Shown: piece by piece, positions 1 to 5,821 of the stretch
How positions within the stretch are numbered: position 1 is the stretch's first letter
How the letters are laid out: the number at the start of each line of letters is the position of its first letter
Assembly: GCA_965661105.1 (NCBI GenBank)
Contig: CBFICR010000113.1
Location: forward strand, 1-6,882
Direction: 5' to 3'
Length of the DNA: 6,882 nt
Source of the DNA: Eutrophocola sp965661105
Lineage (GTDB): Bacteria; Pseudomonadota; Gammaproteobacteria; Pseudomonadales; Pseudohongiellaceae
The notes under the pieces: model-generated
The model's input: only the letters and a program-made list of their open reading frames with translations
Database searches by the model: none
Told to the model about the DNA's origin: nothing
Translations under genes and position numbers: made by a program

Positions 1-205
1 TGAGGATGCGCTCCTGCCACAAATGAGTGATTTAACTGAAGCTACTTTAACTGCCTATACCGCTGATGCCGGTGATTTTGAAGAAGTCATGCGTGCCTAT
101 ATTGCTGAGTTAAACGCAACAATTGAGTACCTGAGTATTTCGGTTCAAAGGCAAAAATTACACGCAACAATCGCTTATCTGTCAACCGAATCTAAAGAAA
201 TTTAA
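1..205 (+). CDS. cusC: C-terminal end of TolC-family outer-membrane efflux protein (CusC-like), partial
   Basis: The reading frame is already open at the window edge (first full codon at position 2) and ends with TAA at 203-205, so only the last 67 residues are present. The pattern LLPQ, then an amphipathic stretch, then AYTADAGDFEEVMRAY and a second long helix (about TIEYLSISVQRQKLHATIAYL) matches the last helical hairpin of TolC/OEP-family channels. There the usual form is a 'Y-x-x-G-x-x-D/E-F-x-x-(V/L)-(L/M)' turn followed by 'E-Y-L'. An ATG at 23 lies inside this domain and is not a gene start. The protein would form the outer-membrane duct of the tripartite pump encoded downstream. The stop codon overlaps the ribosome-binding site of the adaptor gene 12 bases on, so the two are very likely co-transcribed and translationally coupled. 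The CusC name rests on family resemblance plus context, because the diagnostic N-terminus is outside the window. Confidence 0.85.
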   Translation, partial: EDALLPQMSDLTEATLTAYTADAGDFEEVMRAYIAELNATIEYLSISVQRQKLHATIAYLSTESKEI

Positions 206-217
206 GGAGAGTAACAA

Positions 218-1789
218 ATGAATAAATTGGCTATAGGCATTATTGGAGTTGGAGGTGGAGTATTAATTAGTGCCATTGGTTTTTCCTTGGTAAAGGAATT
301 TGAAACTGGTGAATTATCAGAAGCTGATAATAATCAACCTTTGTATTGGATTGCACCCATGGACCCCACATATCGCCGTGATACTCCTGGGAAATCCCCC
401 ATGGGTATGGAACTGGTTCCGGTATATGAAGATAAAGGCAGCGCAGGAGAAGTAACAATTTCACCGATTGTTGAAAATAATCTGGGCGTCAGAACTGTTC
501 GAGTCGAAATTGGACCATTACATACTGCCATTCGCACAGTGGGATATGTCCGTTTCGATGAAGACAAATTAATACATATGCACCCTCGAGTTGAAGGCTG
601 GATTGAAGAACTCAATATCAAAACTGAAGGGGAATTTATTAAGGCAGGACAGCCGGTTTATTCGATTTACTCTCCTACGCTGGTTAATGCGCAGGAAGAG
701 CTGCTACTGGCAATTGATAGAAAAAATGAGCGGCTGATCCAGTCTGCCGAGGAGCGCTTATTGGCTCTGCAGGTACCGCAGAGCCAGATTGACCAGATAA
801 AAGCCAATAAAACTGTATATCAAACCGTAACAGTTTATGCGCCGCAGGATGGACTGTTGGCTGAATTGGGAATTCGCGAAGGGCACTTCGTGAAGCCTGG
901 GAGCGCACTCATGTCAATCGGTGTGCTTGATGAAGTCTGGGTTATTGCTGAAGTCTTTGAACGACAGACAAACCTCGTTTCGTTAGGCGATCTGGTCACT
1001 ATGTCGCTGGATTATCTGCCTGGTCGGGAATGGCAAGGCAAAGTTGACTTCATTTACCCCACACTTAATGAAGAAACACGTACGGTGAAAGTCAGGTTGA
1101 GATTTGAGAATCAAGACCATTCTTTGAAACCAAATATGTTTGCCCAAGTCACCATTCATAGTGACCAGAATGAACAAACATTGCTAGTTCCCAATGAAGC
1201 GGTGATACGCAGTGGGGTTAGGGATCGTGTAGTGCTGGCGCTGGGTGAAGGCCGCTACAAATCAGTTGAAGTTGCTATTGGGCGACGGGGCGATAGCCAA
1301 ACCGAGATTCTGAAAGGCTTGGAAGTCAATGACACTATCGTCACATCAGCCCAGTTTCTGCTGGATTCAGAGTCCAGTATTTCCTCTGATTTTAAACGTA
1401 TGGATTCATTACCGCCGCTGGGTCAGGTCGATTCAAATATCGGTGCGGGTGTAGTGATGGCGCAAAGCGAAACAAGCATGGAAATGCCAGAAACCGAAAC
1501 CGCGATGGATCACAGCGAACATGAAGGCATGGTAATGGAGGAGGATAAGTCTATGGATAGCGATTCGGCCTGGACCAATGGGCTTGTGGTGCGTGTTATG
1601 GGAGACACGATGTTATCGGTGACCCATGACCCGATCCCTGAATGGGAATGGCCAACCATGACTATGATGTTTGATGTGGCTGATGGTGTAGATATTTCTG
1701 AAGTGCAAGTAGGTAGCACCATAGAAATTGAAATTACTCGCCTGCAAGAAGGTGGGCAGATTATTTCCGGTGTCCGAAATGCAGAGTAA
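218..1789 (+). CDS. cusB: RND efflux periplasmic adaptor CusB with fused C-terminal CusF domain
   Basis: This is the membrane-fusion subunit linking inner-membrane CusA to the outer-membrane channel and handing Cu(I)/Ag(I) to the pump. Start: ATG at 218 with AAGGAG at 204-209. Residues 4-24 are a hydrophobic anchor or uncleaved signal. Residues about 42-71 are a heavy-metal-binding motif (YWIAPMDP...PGKSPMGMELVP) whose cysteines are replaced. M48, M62 and M64 match the three Cu(I)-binding methionines of E. coli CusB (M49, M64, M66). Then come a barrel-sandwich half, an alpha-hairpin (about 153-205), the second lipoyl half (about 210-240) and beta-barrel domains to about 400. Residues 414-446 are a linker with seven Met and two His. 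Residues 452-523 are a CusF-type OB-fold domain with the metal residues H470, W478, M481 and M483, spaced as H36, W44, M47 and M49 of E. coli CusF. At 523 residues it is longer than E. coli CusB (about 400) because of this fusion. The identification is firm; strict Cu/Ag specificity is inferred. Confidence 0.95.
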   Translation: MNKLAIGIIGVGGGVLISAIGFSLVKEFETGELSEADNNQPLYWIAPMDPTYRRDTPGKSPMGMELVPVYEDKGSAGEVTISPIVENNLGVRTVRVEIGPLHTAIRTVGYVRFDEDKLIHMHPRVEGWIEELNIKTEGEFIKAGQPVYSIYSPTLVNAQEELLLAIDRKNERLIQSAEERLLALQVPQSQIDQIKANKTVYQTVTVYAPQDGLLAELGIREGHFVKPGSALMSIGVLDEVWVIAEVFERQTNLVSLGDLVTMSLDYLPGREWQGKVDFIYPTLNEETRTVKVRLRFENQDHSLKPNMFAQVTIHSDQNEQTLLVPNEAVIRSGVRDRVVLALGEGRYKSVEVAIGRRGDSQTEILKGLEVNDTIVTSAQFLLDSESSISSDFKRMDSLPPLGQVDSNIGAGVVMAQSETSMEMPETETAMDHSEHEGMVMEEDKSMDSDSAWTNGLVVRVMGDTMLSVTHDPIPEWEWPTMTMMFDVADGVDISEVQVGSTIEIEITRLQEGGQIISGVRNAE

Positions 1790-1821
1790 GACAATGCCAA
1801 AAAGAGAAGAGAACAACAATC

Positions 1822-4800
1822 ATGATTGAAGCCGTCATACGCTGGTCCATCCATAACCGGTTTTTTGTCCTGTTAATAACTGCGATTCTGATTGCCGGTG
1901 GATTGTATTCCCTACGTCAGACACCGGTGGATGCGATTCCCGATCTTTCCGATGTCCAGGTCATAATTAAAACTACCTATCCTGGGCAGGCGCCCCAGGT
2001 GGTGGAAGACCAGGTCACCTATCCACTTACTACAGCCATGCTATCTGTACCTGGTGCAGTTACAGTGCGTGGTTATTCTTTTTTCGGCGATTCTTATGTC
2101 TATATTATTTTTGATGATGATACTGATTTGTATTGGGCGCGTAGCCGAGTATTGGAATATCTGAATCAGGTAGCAGGGTCGCTTCCCGCGACTGCCAATC
2201 CTCAACTGGGACCAGATGCCACCGGTGTGGGTTGGGTGTACCTGTATGCATTGGTTGACCGCACAGGCCAGCATGATCTGAGTCAGTTACGCAGTATCCA
2301 GGATTGGTTTCTGAAATTTGAGCTACAAACTGTGCCTGGCGTATCTGAAGTGAGCGCTGTTGGGGGCATGGTCAAGCAGTACCAAATCCAGGTGGATCCG
2401 GAAAAACTTCGTGCCTATGGCATACCTTTAAGCCATATCCAGATGGCCATACGTCAAAATAACCAGGAAGTTGGCGCCTCCGTAGTGGAAATGGCGGAAG
2501 CCGAATATATGGTATTAGCTAATGGATATTTGACGGGTATCAGTGATCTTGAAAATATTCCTCTGGGTTTGAACGATGCAGGTACGCCTGTTCTTTTGAA
2601 GGATATTGCAGAAATTAATCTGGGGCCCCAAATGCGACGAGGTATTGTGGAGCTCAATGGAGAAGGAGAGACGGTCGGTGGCATTATTATTATGCGCTTC
2701 GGTGAAAATGCCGCCAAAGTGATTGAAGGAGTCAAGGAGCGCTTGGAAGAACTTAAATCCAGCTTGCCTGATGGGGTCGAGATCATTCCTGTTTACGATC
2801 GCTCCAATTTGATCGATCGTGCAGTGGAGAATCTCTGGGAAAAACTGCTGGAAGAGTTCGTGGTAGTGGCCCTGGTGTGCATGGTTTTCTTATTCCATAT
2901 ACGGTCTTCGCTGGTTGCCATCGTCAGCCTGCCGGTAGGTATCTTGACGGCTTTCATCATCATGCACTTGCAAGGCATCAACGCCAATATTATGTCACTT
3001 GGTGGTATCGCTATTGCCATTGGTGCCATGGTGGACGGCGCCATCGTCATGATTGAAAACATGCACAAACAGATGGAGCGAACACCACTGACAGACAGTA
3101 ATCGTTGGGAAATTGTGTCCCGGTCGGCTAATGAAGTAGGTCCCGCATTATTTTTCAGTTTGTTGATTATCACAATGAGTTTTTTGCCAGTCTTTACCCT
3201 CGAAGCCCAGGAAGGGAGGATGTTTTCTCCACTAGCTTTTACCAAGACTTATGCCATGGCCGCATCTGCGATTTTGGCCATTACGCTGGTACCGGTATTA
3301 ATGGGGTTTTTTATACGCGGCAAGGTTACTCCTGAACACCGCAATCCTTTAAACCGCTTTTTCATCTGGATCTATCGTCCTGTAATCAATCTTTTCCTGG
3401 GTTTCCCCAAGCTGACCCTGCTGGGGGCAGTACTTATCACGATTATTGGTTTCTGGCCTGTTTCACAAATAGGCAGCGAATTCATTCCTCCCCTGGATGA
3501 AGGAGATTTGATGTACATGCCAACAACATATCCAGGCATCTCTATAGGTAAGGCAAGGGAGCTGTTGCAACAAACCGACAAGCTCATCAAGACCGTACCC
3601 GAAGTGGAAACTGTGTTTGGGAAAATCGGGCGGGCAGAGACTGCCACGGATCCGGCACCATTGACCATGATCGAAACTTTCATCCAATTGAAACCTCGCG
3701 ACCAATGGCGAGAGGGCGTCGACACTGAAGCGTTGATACGTGAGTTCAATTCACTAATACAAGTGCCCGGACTTACTAATGCATTTGTTATGCCCATCAA
3801 AACAAGAATTGATATGTTGGCTACCGGGATAAAAACACCTGTCGGCATCAAGGTGGCAGGACCTGACCTTGGCATCATCCAATCTATTGGTCAGGAACTG
3901 GAGAGGATTCTGGCAGATGTCCCTGGAACGGCCTCGGTTTATTCCGAACGTGTGGCGGGGGGGCGCTATATCAAAGTGGATATTCATCGCGGCCAGGCGG
4001 CACGATATGGCTTATCCATCGCCGATATCCAGCAGGTAATCGCTACTGCCGTTGGTGGCATGAATATTACTGAAACCGTAGAAGGGCTTGAACGTTATCC
4101 GGTGCGTCTGCGCTATCCTCAGTCCTATAGAGATTCACCGGAAACACTGGCATTGCTGCCGATTGTTACACCTTCTGGACAGCGCATAGCCCTCGCGGAT
4201 GTAGCAGATGTGGGCATAGAGGACGGCCCCCCTGGTATTAAAAGTGAAAACGCACGCCTTAATGGCTGGACCTTTGTTGACATCCAGAATGTGGATGTTG
4301 GTAGTTATGTGGTCAATGCTCGTCAGGTTGTTGAGGACCAATTAGAGCTGCCTTCAGGTTATTCCCTAAATTGGTCGGGGCAATATGAATACATGGAACG
4401 GGCTAAGGCCAAACTGGCCTACGTGGTACCCCTCACCTTGGCCATTATTATCATCTTGTTGTATCTCAATTTCAGAAGCGTGTCTGAAGTTTTACTGATC
4501 ATGGGCACTTTACCCCTGGCACTTGTTGGAGGGCTTTGGCTGATGTATCTCTATGGCTTTAATTTTTCTGTAGCCGTTGGAGTAGGCTTTATTGCATTGG
4601 CGGGTGTCGCAGTTGAAATAGGCGTGATCATGCTGGTTTACCTAAACCAGTCTTACCAGACATTGCTAGAGCATTGTAATGAAACTGGTAAAAAAATTGA
4701 CAAGGCCTCTCTCAAACACAGTGTTATTGAAGGTGCAGTACTTCGAGTCAGGCCTGTAATGATGACTGCTGCAGCCGTTATTGCGGGATTACTACCAATT

Positions 4801-4944
4801 TTACTAGGCACTGGTACTGGCTCTGAAGTGATGAGCAGGATTGCCGCTCCCATGGTAGGGGGAATGTTGTCGGCAGTATTACTGACGTTGTTGGTATTAC
4901 CAGCGCTATATTTTCTTTTGAAGTCTAGGGAGTGTGATTCTTAA
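1822..4944 (+). CDS. cusA: Heavy-metal efflux RND transporter CusA (Cu(I)/Ag(I) class)
   Basis: This is the inner-membrane, proton-driven pump of the Cus complex. It aligns over its whole 1040 residues with E. coli CusA (1047), from MIEAVIRWSIHNRF through TPVDAIPDLSDVQVIIKT and GPDATGVGW to GSEVMSRIAAPM near the end. The first transmembrane segment is at about 14-32, large periplasmic loops at about 33-340 and 555-860, and the remaining helices in two bundles. The three-methionine site of the periplasmic cleft is intact: M566, M616 and M665 correspond to E. coli M573, M623 and M672. The relay methionines M391, M403, M479 and M1004 are also present (E. coli M391, M403, M486, M1009). Of the proton-relay residues, D405 and E932 (E. 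coli E939) are kept, but the K984 position is V979 in the motif RVRPVMMT. That is a CzcA-like residue at this site. The ATG at 1822 is 32 bases after cusB, with a weak purine-rich ribosome site at about 1803-1812. E. coli equivalences are from memory of the aligned sequence. Confidence 0.97.
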   Translation: MIEAVIRWSIHNRFFVLLITAILIAGGLYSLRQTPVDAIPDLSDVQVIIKTTYPGQAPQVVEDQVTYPLTTAMLSVPGAVTVRGYSFFGDSYVYIIFDDDTDLYWARSRVLEYLNQVAGSLPATANPQLGPDATGVGWVYLYALVDRTGQHDLSQLRSIQDWFLKFELQTVPGVSEVSAVGGMVKQYQIQVDPEKLRAYGIPLSHIQMAIRQNNQEVGASVVEMAEAEYMVLANGYLTGISDLENIPLGLNDAGTPVLLKDIAEINLGPQMRRGIVELNGEGETVGGIIIMRFGENAAKVIEGVKERLEELKSSLPDGVEIIPVYDRSNLIDRAVENLWEKLLEEFVVVALVCMVFLFHIRSSLVAIVSLPVGILTAFIIMHLQGINANIMSLGGIAIAIGAMVDGAIVMIENMHKQMERTPLTDSNRWEIVSRSANEVGPALFFSLLIITMSFLPVFTLEAQEGRMFSPLAFTKTYAMAASAILAITLVPVLMGFFIRGKVTPEHRNPLNRFFIWIYRPVINLFLGFPKLTLLGAVLITIIGFWPVSQIGSEFIPPLDEGDLMYMPTTYPGISIGKARELLQQTDKLIKTVPEVETVFGKIGRAETATDPAPLTMIETFIQLKPRDQWREGVDTEALIREFNSLIQVPGLTNAFVMPIKTRIDMLATGIKTPVGIKVAGPDLGIIQSIGQELERILADVPGTASVYSERVAGGRYIKVDIHRGQAARYGLSIADIQQVIATAVGGMNITETVEGLERYPVRLRYPQSYRDSPETLALLPIVTPSGQRIALADVADVGIEDGPPGIKSENARLNGWTFVDIQNVDVGSYVVNARQVVEDQLELPSGYSLNWSGQYEYMERAKAKLAYVVPLTLAIIIILLYLNFRSVSEVLLIMGTLPLALVGGLWLMYLYGFNFSVAVGVGFIALAGVAVEIGVIMLVYLNQSYQTLLEHCNETGKKIDKASLKHSVIEGAVLRVRPVMMTAAAVIAGLLPILLGTGTGSEVMSRIAAPMVGGMLSAVLLTLLVLPALYFLLKSRECDS

Positions 4945-4988
4945 GCTCAAAACTTGAGGCTCAAGAAAGAATTATTTTATGTGTGTAT

Positions 4989-5017
4989 TTATTCATTTTG
5001 GGCTGAATGACTTTTTT
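4989..5017 (+). terminator. Weak candidate intrinsic terminator after cusA
   Basis: A 7-bp stem (4989-4995 with 5004-5010, one G-T pair) encloses an 8-base loop. One C then separates it from six T residues at 5012-5017. The position 45 bases past the cusA stop is reasonable. The stem is AT-rich with only one G-C pair, so it would be weak and may let transcription continue into the copC-like gene. Two other short symmetric elements lie just upstream (CTCAA/TTGAG at 4946-4958 and CTTGAG/CTCAAG at 4953-4965), but no T-run follows them. Nothing else stands out in the 169-base gap. A TATAAA at 5087-5092 could be a -10 box for the next gene, but no good -35 box precedes it. Confidence 0.25.
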
Positions 5018-5113
5018 CATCAAAAAGGATCAAGGGCTACAAATGGATAAATAGAATGAGTAGTAAAAAAGGGAACACCGAAATTGTATAAATAATTAAC
5101 TGAGGAACTAAAA

Positions 5114-5545
5114 ATGAAAAATTCTGAAAATAAATCATACAAATTACCAGGTTTAAGTGTCCTGATATTGGTAGCCTTATTATCGACAAATGTCTTGGCA
5201 CATAATAGTTTGAAAATTACAGAGCCAGCAGATGGCTCAGTTATGCATGAAGCGCCTCAAACTGTTTCCCTGAGTTTTAGCGATAGTACTTACTTGATGG
5301 CTCTGGAAGTTAAAAATGAGCATGGTTTGAATGTGCTTTCTGACTTTACCCCTGGTTCTCAAGCTGCCCGCTCTTTCAGTACGGCATTACCTGAAAATTT
5401 GGACACTGGTGTTTATACCGTTATCTGGATGGTGGTGGGTGATGACACTCATGAAATAAAGGGGGAATTCAGTTTTACATTAAATGCAATGGCGAGTGAA
5501 AAAGCTGGCATGAATCATGAGCAAAGTGCGCATGAAGGGCATTAG
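5114..5545 (+). CDS. copC: CopC-family periplasmic copper-binding protein with His/Met-rich tail
   Basis: A small secreted copper carrier, 143 residues. The ATG at 5114 has GAGGA at 5102-5106. Residues 1-29 form a signal peptide (polar head, hydrophobic 14-25, then NVLA), with predicted cleavage A29|H30. The mature protein would begin with His, the first Cu(II) ligand in CopC. The body follows the CopC beta-barrel pattern: 'xEPADGSVMHEAPQTVSLSFS' at 37-56, 'LDTGVYTVIWMVVGDDTHEIKGEFSFTL' shortened here to its key parts GVYTVIW (99-105) and GEFSFTL (117-123). D111 and H113 fall at mature positions 82 and 84, close to the D83/H85 ligands described for CopC. The Met-rich Cu(I) loop of plasmid CopC is not evident, so a Cu(II)-only type is likely. 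The tail at 126-143 adds M126, M133, H135, H140 and H143. No copD gene follows. The family call is strong; the gene symbol is by family and not proof of orthology. Confidence 0.9.
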   Translation: MKNSENKSYKLPGLSVLILVALLSTNVLAHNSLKITEPADGSVMHEAPQTVSLSFSDSTYLMALEVKNEHGLNVLSDFTPGSQAARSFSTALPENLDTGVYTVIWMVVGDDTHEIKGEFSFTLNAMASEKAGMNHEQSAHEGH

Positions 5546-5655
5546 TCATAGGTACAGTGTAGAAGAAAGGTAATTAGTGGGTTTTCCGCGGGCTGAGAAG
5601 GAACTCAAGAAATTGAAAGTGAAAGAAAGAAAAGAGAGGTCTTCATTTTTGGTGC

Positions 5656-5686
5656 TTGACTTGGGTCTAAGACATACGTTTAGCAT
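5656..5686 (+). promoter_or_regulatory. Candidate MerR-family (CueR-like) promoter/operator
   Basis: The -35 box TTGACT (5656-5661, five of six consensus bases) and the -10 box TAGCAT (5681-5686, four of six) are separated by 19 bases. This is the over-long spacer characteristic of MerR-family activated promoters. A 21-bp imperfect dyad spans 5659-5679 around A5669. Its left half ACTTGGGTCT pairs with the right half AGACATACGT at seven of ten positions, including a perfect GTCT/AGAC core and AC/GT ends. The dyad begins at the AC of the -35 box, the same layout as the E. coli CueR site at copA. The site would drive the porin-like gene with a leader of about 130 bases. The inner dyad sequence does not match a specific known regulator box, and no merR-type gene is in the window. 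Chance resemblance is possible. Confidence 0.4.
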
Positions 5687-5752
5687 CACAATGCGTACGG
5701 AAAGTTATATCCCTCTTCAATAACAATTATGGCTTTTGTATGTTGAGAGTTT

Positions 5753-5781
5753 TTGTACAAAGATTAATTTTATTCTGTAAT
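5753..5781 (+). promoter_or_regulatory. Candidate sigma70 promoter of the porin-like gene
   Basis: TTGTAC at 5753-5758 (three of six -35 consensus bases) is followed by a 17-base spacer and TGTAAT at 5776-5781 (five of six -10 bases), about 40 bases before the GTG start at 5822. The surrounding DNA is AT-rich, so such matches arise easily. It could act alone or as a basal promoter beside the MerR-like element upstream. Confidence 0.3.
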
Positions 5782-5811
5782 GAATGTTTAATTGTTAGCA
5801 AATATATTATT

Positions 5812-5818
5812 AGGAGGT
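5812..5818 (+). promoter_or_regulatory. Ribosome-binding site deciding the GTG start at 5822
   Basis: AGGAGGT is a near-perfect anti-16S match, ending only three bases before GTG at 5822 (four bases counted from the GGAGG core). The spacing is tighter than usual. The next in-frame candidates, GTG at 5837 and ATG at 5882, are too far away or would cut into the signal peptide. GTG at 5822 is therefore preferred despite the short spacing. Confidence 0.65.
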
Positions 5819-5821
5819 AGA

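Larger units (their letters stand above)
5546..5821. other. Noncoding gap between copC-like and porin-like genes
   Basis: This 276-base stretch holds no convincing gene. From about 5590 to 5639 the + strand is strongly purine-rich (repeated GAAA/AAAG units), and a CCGCGG palindrome lies at 5586-5591. The centre (5656-5686) carries a promoter-like element with MerR-type geometry, and a second, ordinary promoter candidate lies at 5753-5781. No clear intrinsic terminator for the copC-like gene was seen. A 48-codon frame beginning with GTG at 5577 and ending at 5723 was considered and not called. Confidence 0.6.

Noticed and set aside
2793..3878. Long minus-strand open frames (150 and 168 codons) opposite cusA.
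   Set aside because: They lie wholly inside a strongly conserved cusA coding region, have no ribosome site or family resemblance, and are shadows of its codon pattern.
4946..4965. Overlapping short inverted repeats CTCAA/TTGAG and CTTGAG/CTCAAG just after cusA.
   Set aside because: The arms are five to six bases and no T-run follows, so they do not make an intrinsic terminator. No known metal-regulator box matches.
5011..5027. Inverted repeat CTTTTT/AAAAAG with a five-base loop.
   Set aside because: The stem is almost all A-T and lacks a following T-run; it probably reflects local AT-rich sequence, with its T-run better explained as the tail of the weak hairpin before it.
5577..5723. A 48-codon + strand frame starting at GTG 5577 with AAAGG a few bases upstream, encoding a Lys/Glu-rich peptide.
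   Set aside because: The Lys/Glu composition is just the translation of the purine-rich tract, no family is recognisable, the start is GTG with a modest ribosome site, and the frame runs through the promoter-like element. Conservation in relatives would be needed to revive it.
5691..5723. Ten-codon leader peptide starting at ATG 5691, just after the MerR-like -10 box.
   Set aside because: There is no Shine-Dalgarno sequence, the start would lie at or before the expected transcription start, and no run of regulatory codons or alternative hairpins is seen.
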